Position numbers and translations under genes: made by a program. DNA of 64,000 bases from NCBI RefSeq assembly GCF_003130585.1, contig NZ_QFKX01000008.1:27745-91744 (forward strand), written 5' to 3'. The notes below the pieces were generated by a model, which did not search any database, was not told where the DNA came from, and saw only the letters and a program-made list of their open reading frames with translations. Below are positions 9,195 through 17,615 of the stretch, piece by piece; positions within the stretch are counted from its first letter, which is position 1; every line of letters begins with the position of its first letter. This DNA comes from Brachybacterium endophyticum (lineage in GTDB: Bacteria; Actinomycetota; Actinomycetes; Actinomycetales; Dermabacteraceae).

Positions 9195-9959
9195 TCAGCG
9201 TCCGCGCGCAGCCACCCGGCCGAGCAGGCCTGCCGGGAGGAAGCGGGACGCGGCGACGATCGCGCGATAGCGACGGCTCGGCACCGAGACCGCCACGCCG
9301 CGAGCGACATCCCGCAGGGACTCCTCGACGACCCGGGGCGCATCGAGCCACATCCAGCCGGGGATGCCCTCCTTCCCCTTCGCCAGTCCCATCCGCGCGT
9401 GGAACTCCGTGTGGGTGAACCCCGGGCAGACCGCCGTGACGGTGACGCCGCGGGGACGGTAGCGGGCGTTGGCCCAGCGGGAGAAGCTGACCAGCCAGCC
9501 CTTGGAGGCGGCGTAGGTCGAGCGCGGGGTGAAGGCGGCGACCGAGGCGATGTTCAGGATCCTCCCCTCGCCCCGCTCGAGCATGAGCGGCAGCACCGCA
9601 TGCATCAACCGCATCGGGACCTCGTCGTGCAGCCGCAGGTGGCGCACCTCGTCCTCGATGTCATTCCTCTCGAAGGCGAGCGGCAGTCCGAAGCCCGCGT
9701 TGTTGATCAGAGTGGACACGGGCCGTTCCTGGTCCGTCAGGCGCCCGACGACGCTCGCGACGCCGTCGTCCTGCGAGAGGTCGGCCGGGAGCGTCTCGAC
9801 CGCCGCCGCCCCGAGTCGCGCGAGCTCGACGGAGAGCTCCTCGAGGGCCTCGGCGCGGCGGGCGACGAGGACGAGTCGCTCGCCACGACGTGCCAGAGCA
9901 CGGGCGTACTGCGCGCCGAGGCCCGCGCTGGCCCCGGTGATCAGGGACGTGGTCGCCAT
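9195..9959 (-). CDS. Short-chain dehydrogenase/reductase
   Basis: This classical SDR of 254 residues has the cofactor motif TGASAGLG (residues 8-15), a stabilising NNAGF motif and the catalytic YAASK, with the Ser in the preceding NIASVAAF strand. The substrate is unknown. The cofactor motif with a downstream ARR resembles NADP-preferring members. The start at 9959 is supported by an AGGAGG site 8 nt upstream. It follows deoC by 23 nt and may be co-transcribed with it. Confidence 0.85.
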   Translation of the reverse strand: MATTSLITGASAGLGAQYARALARRGERLVLVARRAEALEELSVELARLGAAAVETLPADLSQDDGVASVVGRLTDQERPVSTLINNAGFGLPLAFERNDIEDEVRHLRLHDEVPMRLMHAVLPLMLERGEGRILNIASVAAFTPRSTYAASKGWLVSFSRWANARYRPRGVTVTAVCPGFTHTEFHARMGLAKGKEGIPGWMWLDAPRVVEESLRDVARGVAVSVPSRRYRAIVAASRFLPAGLLGRVAARGR

Positions 9960-9982
9960 CGGCCTGCCTCCTGCTGGTCCGC

Positions 9983-10651
9983 TCAGTAGCCGGAGCCGCC
10001 GGCCTGGCCCTCGAGCACGCCGCGCGATCCCGAGAGGCCGAGGCGGCTGGCGCCGGCGGCGACCATGGCCTCGGCGGCCTCGCGGGTGCGCACCCCGCCG
10101 GAGGCCTTCACGCCCAGGCGATCGCCGACCGTCCTGCGCATGAGGGCGACCGCGTGCTCGGTGGCGCCGCCCGCGGGGTGGAAGCCGGTGGAGGTCTTCA
10201 CGAAATCGGCGCCGGCACGCTCGGCGGCCTCGCAGGCGCCGACGATCTGCTCGTCGCTCAACGCCGCGGACTCGATGATCACCTTGAGCACGACGGGCGC
10301 GGGCGCGGCATCGCGCACCTCCCGGATGTCGGCCTCGACGGCCTGGAAGTCCCCGGCGACGGCGAGGCCCACGTTGATGACCATGTCGACCTCGTCGGCC
10401 CCGCGTCGGACCGAGTCCGCGGCCTCGGCGGCCTTGATCTCGCTCTGGTGCTGGCCCGAGGGGAATCCGCACACGGTCGCGACCTTGACGCTGGTCTGCA
10501 CGGGAAGCATCGAGGGCGAGACGCAGATCGAGTAGGTCCCGAGCTCCTCGGCCTCGCGCGCCAGGGCGTCGACGTCGGCCCGGGTGGCCTCGGGCTTGAG
10601 CAGGGTGTGGTCGATCATCGGGGCGAGCTGTGCGGCATCGAGGTTCGTCAT
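9983..10651 (-). CDS. deoC: Deoxyribose-phosphate aldolase
   Basis: DeoC cleaves 2-deoxyribose-5-phosphate to glyceraldehyde-3-phosphate and acetaldehyde, the last step of deoxynucleoside catabolism. The 222-residue protein shows [12 protein letters not shown]90 of the proton relay ([10 protein letters not shown]), the Schiff-base lysine K152 in FVKTSTGF and the second active-site lysine K182 in VKASGGVRT. It complements deoD, pmmB, deoA and cdd elsewhere in the window. The start at 10651 has a GGAAGA site upstream. A small hairpin (GGTGCC/GGCACC, 10697-10711) lies in its upstream region. Confidence 0.95.
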   Translation of the reverse strand: MTNLDAAQLAPMIDHTLLKPEATRADVDALAREAEELGTYSICVSPSMLPVQTSVKVATVCGFPSGQHQSEIKAAEAADSVRRGADEVDMVINVGLAVAGDFQAVEADIREVRDAAPAPVVLKVIIESAALSDEQIVGACEAAERAGADFVKTSTGFHPAGGATEHAVALMRRTVGDRLGVKASGGVRTREAAEAMVAAGASRLGLSGSRGVLEGQAGGSGY

Positions 10652-10787
10652 GGGGGCGATTCTTCCACGTCGCGCCGCGTCGACTCGTGCATCGGCGGTG
10701 CCGTCGGCACCCGAGTGCAGGGTGTGCCCGGCGAGCCCCGGATGCTGCCGCCCTCCGCAGCGAGAGACCATCCCACCCAACCTGTGT

Positions 10788-10802
10788 ACCTATACGATAG
10801 GT
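10788..10802 (+). promoter_or_regulatory. Palindromic operator overlapping the -10 of the Nramp-like/FadR-like operon
   Basis: ACCTAT-acg-ATAGGT (10788-10802) is a perfect dyad that contains a TACGAT -10 box (10793-10798). An outer AACCT/AGGTT pair extends it. It sits about 115 nt before the Nramp-like start codon, so a repressor bound here would block RNA polymerase directly. The co-transcribed GntR-type regulator is the obvious candidate. No Mn riboswitch is evident in the leader. Confidence 0.4.
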
Positions 10803-10919
10803 TGTGCCTGTTGCCCATCGAGGTGCACACCTGGTCCGGATCCGATCGCCGTCGCGCGGTCACCCGGAACCGGATCCCTCACCCGGGCACCCTGTCGCCC
10901 CTCCTGAGGAGATTCGTCG

Positions 10920-12335
10920 ATGACGACGCCCGCACAGACCTCATCGCCCACGCACGCCACGATCCCGGCGCGCGTCGACCCCTACCGGGTGGACGGCTCG
11001 CAGATCACCGACCCGCCCCGCAGTTTCCGTGGGAAGCTGCGCTTCCTCGGTCCCGGCATGATCACCTCGGCCGCCGTGGTCGGCTCCGGTGAGCTGCTGA
11101 CGGCCACCACGCTCGGCGCGCAGGTCGGCTTCATGCTGCTGTGGCTCGTGCTGGTCTCCACGTTCCTGAAGGTCTGGGTGCAGATCGAGCTCGCGCGCTG
11201 GTCGATCTCCACGGGCCGGGTCGCGATCGACGGCTACGACGACGTCCCGCCGAGGATCCTCCGGCGCGGGTGGATCTCCTGGCTCGTGCTGCTGATGTTC
11301 CTGCAGTTCTTCATCGGCCAGGCCGGCGTGATCAGTGCCTCCGCCTTCGCCTTCAGCTCGCTCCTGCCCATCGGCCCCGACCCGTACTCCCTGCTCTCCA
11401 TCGGCGCCTGGGTCGCGATCCTCGTCGTCATCGCCGTCGGCATCCACGTCGTGAACCGCTACGCGGTCGTGGAGAACATCTCCACCGTCCTCGTCCTGGT
11501 CGTCACCGCCTTCGCGATCCTCATGCTCTTCCTGCTGAACGGCACCGAGTTCGCCTGGGGCGTCGGGGACCTCGCCGACGGCATGCGCTTCGAGATCGCC
11601 GCGGGCTCGGCGGGCGTGGCCCTCGCGATGTTCGGCATGACGGGCGTGGGCGCCGGGGAGACCACGGCCTACACCTACTGGGTGGTCGAGAAGGGGTACG
11701 CCGCATGGACCGGTGTCAACGACGGGTCCCAGGCGTGGATCGACCGCGCCCGCGGCTGGATCTCCGTGATGAAGGTCGACGTCTGGGTCTCGTGGCTGAT
11801 CTACACCTGCTCCACGGCCGCCTTCTACATGCTGGGGGCCGCCGTGCTGCATCCGCAGGGGATCGTCCCCGAGGGCAACCAGGTGATGGTCACGATCTCC
11901 TCCATCTTCGACTCGACCGTGGGGACCTGGGGCGGGGTCGTCTTCCTGACGGGTGCGGGCCTCGCACTGTTCAAGACGATCCTCGCGAACGTCCCCAGCC
12001 TCGGCCGACAGGTCGGCCACACGCTCGCCGTCTTCGGCGCCTACGACTGGTCCGACCAGGCCGCCCGGGACCGCTGGCAGCGAGTCATCATGATCGTCCT
12101 CCCGGTCGGCTGGGGCCTGTTGGGCACGCTCGTCTCCTCACCCCTCACGCTGGTGGTGATCGCCGGCATCCTCAACGCGATCTTCCTGATCGGGGCGGCC
12201 ATCGCGACCCTGTACCTCGCCCATGTCCAGACCGACCCCGCGATCCGCGACGGCCGGCCGACGTCCGTGATGCTGTGGATCTCAGCCGTCGCGATCATCC
12301 TGGTGGGCGTCAGCGGGTTGGTGACCTCGCTGTGA
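10920..12335 (+). CDS. Nramp-like membrane transporter (divergent)
   Basis: This polytopic 471-residue membrane protein has an Nramp/LeuT-like layout of roughly 11 hydrophobic helices. It starts with the family-like FLGPGMITSAAVVGSGEL in TM1. The diagnostic metal-binding motifs are missing: DPGN of TM1 reads GSGE here, and MPHN of TM6 reads GAGE (within GVGAGETTAYTYWV). Manganese/iron transport therefore cannot be assumed. An AGGAG site precedes the ATG, and the stop overlaps the GTG of the downstream FadR-type regulator (GTGA). Substrate is unknown; a different divalent ion or another solute is possible. Confidence 0.8.
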   Translation: MTTPAQTSSPTHATIPARVDPYRVDGSQITDPPRSFRGKLRFLGPGMITSAAVVGSGELLTATTLGAQVGFMLLWLVLVSTFLKVWVQIELARWSISTGRVAIDGYDDVPPRILRRGWISWLVLLMFLQFFIGQAGVISASAFAFSSLLPIGPDPYSLLSIGAWVAILVVIAVGIHVVNRYAVVENISTVLVLVVTAFAILMLFLLNGTEFAWGVGDLADGMRFEIAAGSAGVALAMFGMTGVGAGETTAYTYWVVEKGYAAWTGVNDGSQAWIDRARGWISVMKVDVWVSWLIYTCSTAAFYMLGAAVLHPQGIVPEGNQVMVTISSIFDSTVGTWGGVVFLTGAGLALFKTILANVPSLGRQVGHTLAVFGAYDWSDQAARDRWQRVIMIVLPVGWGLLGTLVSSPLTLVVIAGILNAIFLIGAAIATLYLAHVQTDPAIRDGRPTSVMLWISAVAIILVGVSGLVTSL

Positions 12336-13174
12336 GCATCTCCGGTCCCGACCCCTCGACCCCCTCGTCCGGGGACACCTCCCCGGCCGGTCCGTCCTTC
12401 GCGTGGACGTACCTCGCGGCCGACGAGCCGGCCCCCGGGGACACCACGCTCGCCCGTGACTCCCTGGCCGCCCGCGTGCGTCAGGCCGTCCTCGATCTCA
12501 TCGACACCGAGGGGCTCGGGGTCGGTGACGCCCTCCCCTCCACCGGCGTGCTCGCCGAGCGCTTCGGGGTCTCGCGCACCGTCGTCCGCGAGGCCCTCAG
12601 CGCCCTCGCCGCACTCGGCATCATCGAGATCTCCAACGGCCGCAGCGCGACGGTGCGCGCCCCCGATCCCACTCTGGTGCGGTTCTACCTCACGCGCGCC
12701 CTCCGGGAATCCCCCGGCGGCAGCTTCCGCGCACTCATGGACCTGCGCGCTCCGCTCGAGGGGCGCGCGGCCCGCCTGGCCGCCTCGGCGCTCGCCCCCG
12801 AGGAGCGCCGAGCGGACAGGGACGCGCTGCGGGCGCTGCTGGAGGAGATGGGCGATGCCCTCGAGGACCCGAGCCGCTACCCGCAGCTCGACCTGCACCT
12901 GCACCGGGAGATCGCCCGCCTCAGCGGCAACGGCGCTCTGCACGGGATCCTCGAGGCGGTGAGCCCTCCCCTGTTCCGGGCGATGCGCGACCTGCGCGTC
13001 GCCCGTCACTCCCGAGGACTGATGGGCGCCGAGCACGCCGAGCACGTCCGCATCGTCGGCGCGATCCTGGAGGGCGATCCCGATGCGGCCGAACGGGCGA
13101 TGGACGAGCACATGGACGCCGTGGCGGCGCTGGATTCGTCGACGTTCCCCGGCTCCGCCCTCCCGCCCCGGTGA
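12332..13174 (+). CDS. GntR-family (FadR/FCD) transcriptional regulator
   Basis: This 280-residue regulator has about 45 disordered N-terminal residues, a winged helix (LPSTGVLAERFGVSRTVVREAL) and a helical FCD ligand domain. The FCD domain keeps the usual metal-site residues: LDLHLHREIARLSGN and later histidines in the AEHAEHVRIV and MDEHMDAV segments. FCD domains typically sense small carboxylates, often through a bound metal. It begins with GTG overlapping the transporter stop, so autoregulation of the transporter operon through the upstream dyad is likely. Confidence 0.88.
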   Translation: MSISGPDPSTPSSGDTSPAGPSFAWTYLAADEPAPGDTTLARDSLAARVRQAVLDLIDTEGLGVGDALPSTGVLAERFGVSRTVVREALSALAALGIIEISNGRSATVRAPDPTLVRFYLTRALRESPGGSFRALMDLRAPLEGRAARLAASALAPEERRADRDALRALLEEMGDALEDPSRYPQLDLHLHREIARLSGNGALHGILEAVSPPLFRAMRDLRVARHSRGLMGAEHAEHVRIVGAILEGDPDAAERAMDEHMDAVAALDSSTFPGSALPPR

Positions 13175-13197
13175 CCTGATCGAGGAGGGCGATCCCC

Positions 13198-13203
13198 TAG
13201 ACT
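13198..13203 (+). promoter_or_regulatory. Leaderless -10 box (TAGACT) of the kinase-Nudix gene
   Basis: TAGACT ends 8 nt before the ATG at 13212 and no ribosome-binding site is visible in between. The spacing matches the other leaderless candidates in this window. Confidence 0.35.
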
Positions 13204-13211
13204 CGGACCCC

Positions 13212-14357
13212 ATGACCGACCCCGCAGCGCTCGCTTCCCCGCCCCGCCGGATCGTCCTGGTGGCCGGCCCCTCCGGGAGCGGCAAGGGAGTCATGACGCA
13301 GCGCAGCGGGCTCCCCCTGGTTCCGCTGGACGAGTTCTACCGCGACGGCGACGACACCTCCCTCCCCCACCGCTTCGGGATCGTCGACTGGGACGACCCG
13401 GCCTCCTGGAACGTCGGCGCCGCCCTCGAGGCCCTCACGGCCCTCGCCCACGCGGGCGCAGCCGAGATCCCCGAGTACTCGATCTCCCTCTCGCGTCGCA
13501 CCGGGACCCGGTCGATCACCCTCGAGCCCTTCGACGCAGCCCCGCTGATCGTCGCGGAGGGCATCTTCGCTGCCGAGCTGATCGCGCCTCTGCGCGAGGC
13601 GGGCCTGCTGGCCGACGCCCTCGTCGTCGATCGTCCCGCCCCGCTCGTGTTCGGGCTGCGGCTCGCGCGCGACCTCTCCCAGTCCCGCAAGCCGCCACTG
13701 ACCCTGGTCCGGCGCGGCTGGGGGCTCGCGCGCGACCAGCGCGGCGACGTGGCCCGCTGGTGCGATGCCGGGATGCAGCAGGTGGGCCTGCGCGAAGGCG
13801 TCATCCGGCTGAAGGGCCTCGCCGACACCGCCCGTGCCGAGGCACGCCATCGGGCGGGGACCGGATCGACCGATTCCTCTGCCGCCGCTCCCCTGGATCA
13901 CGAGGCGGGCCGCCCGGAGCAGACGGCGAAGGTCCCGGCGGTGCTGACGATCGCCGCGGTCTGCTTCCTGCGCGAGGGCCCCACGGGCCTCGAGCTGTTC
14001 GCCGTGCGCAAGCGGGACACCGAGTCCTTCATGCAGGCCGGCGGGAAGCTCGAACCCGGCGAGAGCGCCCGGGAGGCCGCAGTGCGCGAGGTCATCGAGG
14101 AGCTCGACGTGGTCCTCGAGGAGGACGACCTCGAGCTGCTCGGCGAGTTCGAGGCACCCGCGGCGAACGAGGACTCCACGATCGTGCGGGCGAGCGTGTT
14201 CGTCGCGCCCTCGGACTCCCTGCCCCGCGACGTCGCCGTGCAGGCCGAACTCGAGGACTGCCGCTGGTTCCCCCTCGAGGAGGACCACACGGACGTGCGG
14301 CTCGCGCCGCTGATGACCGACCACATCGTCCCGCGGCTGCGGGAGCTGCTGAGCTGA
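13212..14357 (+). CDS. Uridine kinase-like P-loop protein fused to a C-terminal Nudix hydrolase
   Basis: This is a two-domain protein of 381 residues. Residues 1 to about 215 resemble uridine kinase/PRK-type P-loop enzymes: Walker A GPSGSGKG (19-26), LVPLDEFYRDGDD and IVAEGIFAAEL. The last Walker A residue is Gly where Ser/Thr is expected. After a linker, residues 235-381 form a Nudix hydrolase with a near-perfect box GKLEPGE-x7-REVIEELDV near residue 278; the Gly before the last residue is Asp. Kinase and hydrolase in one chain, beside deoA and cdd, suggest nucleoside/nucleotide salvage or clean-up. The exact substrates are unknown. Confidence 0.82.
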   Translation: MTDPAALASPPRRIVLVAGPSGSGKGVMTQRSGLPLVPLDEFYRDGDDTSLPHRFGIVDWDDPASWNVGAALEALTALAHAGAAEIPEYSISLSRRTGTRSITLEPFDAAPLIVAEGIFAAELIAPLREAGLLADALVVDRPAPLVFGLRLARDLSQSRKPPLTLVRRGWGLARDQRGDVARWCDAGMQQVGLREGVIRLKGLADTARAEARHRAGTGSTDSSAAAPLDHEAGRPEQTAKVPAVLTIAAVCFLREGPTGLELFAVRKRDTESFMQAGGKLEPGESAREAAVREVIEELDVVLEEDDLELLGEFEAPAANEDSTIVRASVFVAPSDSLPRDVAVQAELEDCRWFPLEEDHTDVRLAPLMTDHIVPRLRELLS

Positions 14358-14397
14358 CCCCGCCGGGCCGACCCCGCCGGGCCGACCCCGCCCCGGC
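14356..14397. repeat. Short tandem repeat (14-nt unit, about 2.5-3 copies)
   Basis: GACCCCGCCGGGCC occurs at 14356-14369 and 14370-14383, followed by a partial copy. The first unit overlaps the stop codon of the kinase-Nudix gene. The stretch up to 14462 is the convergent intergenic region with deoA. Confidence 0.7.
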
Positions 14398-14462
14398 GCT
14401 CCTGCCTTCCGGCGCTTCGGTCCTCCGGCGATCCGGTGACCTGACCCCGTTCCGCGATCCGG

Positions 14463-15749
14463 TCAGGCGATCCGGTCCAGGACGATGCTGCGCTGGCGCT
14501 CGGCGGCGTCCGCCCGGATGGTCCAGGCCCCGTCGATGGACTCCACGGCGCGCTCGAAGCGGTCCGGGGTGTCGGTGTGCAGGGTCGCCAGAACGTCGCC
14601 CGCGTGCACCGTCTCCCCCACCACCCGGTGCAGCTCCACGCCCGCGCCGGCCTGCACGGCCTCGCCCGGACGCGACCGGCCGGCCCCGAGCCGCCAGCCC
14701 GCCACCCCCACCTGGAGGGCGTCCAGGGCGGTGACGACCCCGTCGGCCTCGGCGCGGATCTCCTGGGTGTGGGCGGCGATCGGCAGCGGGGCGTCGGGAT
14801 CCCCGCCCTGGGCGCGGATCATCTCCTTCCAGGTGTCCATGGCGCGGCCGTCGGCGAGCGCGGCCTCGACGTCGACGTCCTTCTTCCCGGCGGCGGCGAG
14901 CATCTCGCGCGCCAGGGCGGTGGTCAGCTCGACGATGTCGGCGGGCCCGCCGCCGGCGAGGACCTCGACACTCTCGCGCACCTCCAGGGCGTTGCCGACG
15001 GTGCGTCCCAACGGGGTCGACATGTCGGTGAGCAGGGCGACCGTGGTCACGCCGGCGTCGGTGCCGAGGTCGACCATGGTGCGGGCGAGCTCGCGGGCGT
15101 CGGCCTCCTCGCGCATGAAGGCGCCGGCACCGGTCTTGACGTCCAGGACCAGCGCGGCCGTGCCCTCGGCGATCTTCTTGCTCATGATGGAGCTGGCGAT
15201 CAGCGGGATCGCCTCGACGGTGCCGGTGACGTCGCGCAGGGCGTAGAGCTTCTTGTCGGCCGGGGCGAGACCGGAACCGGCGGCGCAGACGACGGCGCCC
15301 ACGTCCTCCAGCTGGGACATCATCTCGGCGTTGGAGAGGTCGGCCCGCCACCCCGGGATCGACTCGAGTTTGTCGAGGGTGCCGCCGGTGTGGCCGAGGC
15401 CGCGTCCGGAGAGCTGTGGGACGGCCACCCCGAAGCTCGCCACCAGGGGCGCGAGGGGCAGCGTGATCTTGTCGCCGACGCCGCCGGTGGAGTGCTTGTC
15501 GGTGGTGGGCTTGGACAGGGCCGCGAAGTCCATGCGCTCCCCGGAGGCGATCATGGCGCTGGTCCAGCGGGCGATCTCGCGGCGCTCCATGCCGTTGAGG
15601 AAGATCGCCATGGCGAGCGCGGCCATCTGCTCCTCGGCGACGACCCCGCGCGTGTAGGCGTCGATCACCCAGTCGATCTTCTCGTCGCTGAGGTGCTCGC
15701 CGTCGCGCTTGGAGCGGATGACGTCGATGGCGTCGTAGGCCTCTGCCAT
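14463..15749 (-). CDS. deoA: Thymidine phosphorylase
   Basis: The enzyme phosphorolyses thymidine/deoxyuridine to the base and deoxyribose-1-phosphate. The 428-residue protein carries the family signature around KHSTGGVGDK, the KTGAGAFM segment and the C-terminal alpha/beta domain with DVLATLHTD. The start at 15749 (MAEAYDAIDVIRSKRDGE) matches the family N-terminus and has an AGGAG site. It is the last gene after the importer and cdd on this strand, 95 nt beyond cdd, so importer, deaminase and phosphorylase form a logical pathway unit. Confidence 0.95.
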   Translation of the reverse strand: MAEAYDAIDVIRSKRDGEHLSDEKIDWVIDAYTRGVVAEEQMAALAMAIFLNGMERREIARWTSAMIASGERMDFAALSKPTTDKHSTGGVGDKITLPLAPLVASFGVAVPQLSGRGLGHTGGTLDKLESIPGWRADLSNAEMMSQLEDVGAVVCAAGSGLAPADKKLYALRDVTGTVEAIPLIASSIMSKKIAEGTAALVLDVKTGAGAFMREEADARELARTMVDLGTDAGVTTVALLTDMSTPLGRTVGNALEVRESVEVLAGGGPADIVELTTALAREMLAAAGKKDVDVEAALADGRAMDTWKEMIRAQGGDPDAPLPIAAHTQEIRAEADGVVTALDALQVGVAGWRLGAGRSRPGEAVQAGAGVELHRVVGETVHAGDVLATLHTDTPDRFERAVESIDGAWTIRADAAERQRSIVLDRIA

Positions 15750-15844
15750 GGTGTGACTCCTGTTCGGTGGGACGATTCTCGCCGTGGGATCGCAGCGTGC
15801 GGGCATCCGGCCCCCGGCGGGTCAGGGGCATCCGGCCCCGGCGG

Positions 15845-16270
15845 TCAGGTCTCCAGGTCGGCGGGGCCGAACGCCTGCGGCAGCAGTCCGTCGAGGTCGA
15901 GCACGCCCTGCGGGCTGAGCATCGTGAAGCCCGGGCCGGCGTGCTCGGAGAGCAGCTGGCGGCAGCGGCCGCAGGGCATGATCACCGCGCGACGGTCCGC
16001 GGGGTCGCCGTCCGGCGCCCCGACGCACACGAAGGAGCGCAGCCGGCCGCCGCCTCCGGCGATCAGGTCGCTGACCAGCCCGCACTCGGCGCACAGCGTG
16101 ACGCCGTAGCCGGCGTTCTCGACGTTGCAGCCGACGACCAGGCGACCGTCCTCGGTGTAGCCGGCGGCTCCCACCCGGAAGTGGGAGTAGGGGCAGTAGG
16201 AGCGGTCCGCGATCGTGCGCGCGGCGGCGGTCAGCTCGTCGAACTCCGATGCGCTCGCTGTGCTCGTCAT
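15845..16270 (-). CDS. cdd: Cytidine deaminase
   Basis: Homotetrameric-type zinc cytidine deaminase of 141 residues. It has SYCPYSHFRVGAA, the first zinc ligand and catalytic Glu in CAEC, and the remaining ligands in MPCGRCRQ. CAEC is followed by GLVSDL instead of the common RTA, a small variation seen in some actinomycetes. It starts 4 nt after the stop of the permease gene, indicating tight co-transcription. Deamination of imported cytidine feeds deoA and other salvage enzymes. Confidence 0.93.
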   Translation of the reverse strand: MTSTASASEFDELTAAARTIADRSYCPYSHFRVGAAGYTEDGRLVVGCNVENAGYGVTLCAECGLVSDLIAGGGGRLRSFVCVGAPDGDPADRRAVIMPCGRCRQLLSEHAGPGFTMLSPQGVLDLDGLLPQAFGPADLET

Positions 16271-16274
16271 GGCC

Positions 16275-17615
16275 TCACTGTTTCACGTAGGGGACGCCGT
16301 CTGCCGCGGGAACCCGCACGCGCCCCACCACGCCCGCGACCGCGAACAGGGTCACGATGTACGGGAGCATGAGCAGGAACTGGCTGGGGATCCCCGCGCC
16401 GGTGCCCGAGGGCAGGGAGGAGAGGTTCAGCTGCAGCGCGTCGGCGAAGGCGAACAGCAGCGCCGCGAGCAGCGCCCCTACCGGGTGGTAGCGGCCCAGG
16501 ATCATCGCGGCCAGGGCGATGTACCCCTTGCCGGCGCTCATCTCCTCGCCGAAGGCGACGCCGGTGCCGATGGTCAGGGTCGCCCCGCCCAGACCCGCGA
16601 CGGCGGAGCCCAGCAGCACGTTGGACCAGCGGGTGCGGCCGACGTCGATCCCGACGGTGTCCGCGGCCCTCGGGTGCTCGCCCACGGCTCGCACCCGCAG
16701 GCCCCAGCGGGTGCGGAACAGGGCGACGGTGAGCGCGGCGACGATGATCCACATCAGATAGACCAGCACCGTCTGCTCGAACAGGACCCGGCCGACGATC
16801 GGGATGTCGGCGAGCAGCGGGATCCGGATCGTCGGCAGTCGCAGCGGCCGGTTGAACAGCCCGGGGTTCTGCTTCATGACGGTGCCGAAGAAGAAGCTCG
16901 TCAGCCCGATCGCGAACACGTTCAGGACCACGCCCACGATGATCTGCTGGACCTGGTAGCCGATCGCGAACAGGGCCAGTAGGGCGCCGATCACGAGCGC
17001 CATCACCGGGGCGGCGAGGAGCCCCGCCCAGGCGCTGCCGGTGACGGAGCCGACAAGGACGGCGCCGAAGGCGCCGAACAGCAGCTGGCCCTCGATCGCG
17101 ATGTTGATGACGCCCGCGCGCTCGGAGAGCACGCCCGAGAGCGCCCCGAAGGCGAGGGGCACGGCGAGCAGCATCATGGTCTGGAGGAGTCCGCCGAGGT
17201 CGACGACCGCTCCCTTGTAGGCCCAGGTGAGGAACGAGAGCACCCACAGCACACCGAAGAGCACGAGCAGGGTGATGCGGGCGCGTCCGCCCGGCATCCG
17301 TCCAGCCGCGGCGCGCACCCAGAGCAGGACGGCGACGGCGAGCGCGAGCAGCGCCAGGACGATCGCCGCGACGCGCGTGGGCACCGGGACGTCGCCGGGG
17401 ATGATCCCGCCGGGGTTGACGTCCCCCGGTGCGGCGATGCGGTAGCCGGTCTGGGCCCCGCCGGGCGCGAGCACCCCGAAGACGAGGACCGCGAGCACGG
17501 CGAGGACGCTCAGCACGGTGGGCAGCAGCCACCAGCGGCGGGGTCGTTCCGGGCGCGCCGTGGCCGCGGTCGCTGCCGGCCCCTGGGGTGCGGTGGGGCG
17601 CTCGATCGTGGTCAT
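16275..17615 (-). CDS. ABC transporter permease (nucleoside, BMP-type system)
   Basis: This 446-residue integral membrane permease of the branched-chain/sugar (BPD_transp_2) type has a proline- and charge-rich cytoplasmic N-terminus and about ten helices. The central segment GALSGVLSERAGVINIAIEG contains the conserved EAA-like region. This form pairs with BMP lipoproteins in purine/pyrimidine nucleoside importers such as NupABC/RnsBACD. The ATG overlaps the preceding permease stop by 4 nt, and cdd starts 4 nt downstream of its own stop. Confidence 0.9.
   Translation of the reverse strand: MTTIERPTAPQGPAATAATARPERPRRWWLLPTVLSVLAVLAVLVFGVLAPGGAQTGYRIAAPGDVNPGGIIPGDVPVPTRVAAIVLALLALAVAVLLWVRAAAGRMPGGRARITLLVLFGVLWVLSFLTWAYKGAVVDLGGLLQTMMLLAVPLAFGALSGVLSERAGVINIAIEGQLLFGAFGAVLVGSVTGSAWAGLLAAPVMALVIGALLALFAIGYQVQQIIVGVVLNVFAIGLTSFFFGTVMKQNPGLFNRPLRLPTIRIPLLADIPIVGRVLFEQTVLVYLMWIIVAALTVALFRTRWGLRVRAVGEHPRAADTVGIDVGRTRWSNVLLGSAVAGLGGATLTIGTGVAFGEEMSAGKGYIALAAMILGRYHPVGALLAALLFAFADALQLNLSSLPSGTGAGIPSQFLLMLPYIVTLFAVAGVVGRVRVPAADGVPYVKQ

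Noticed and set aside
14356..14397. Tandem 14-nt repeats as a regulatory array
   Set aside because: Only two to three copies, GC-rich and between convergent stops; simple slippage explains them.
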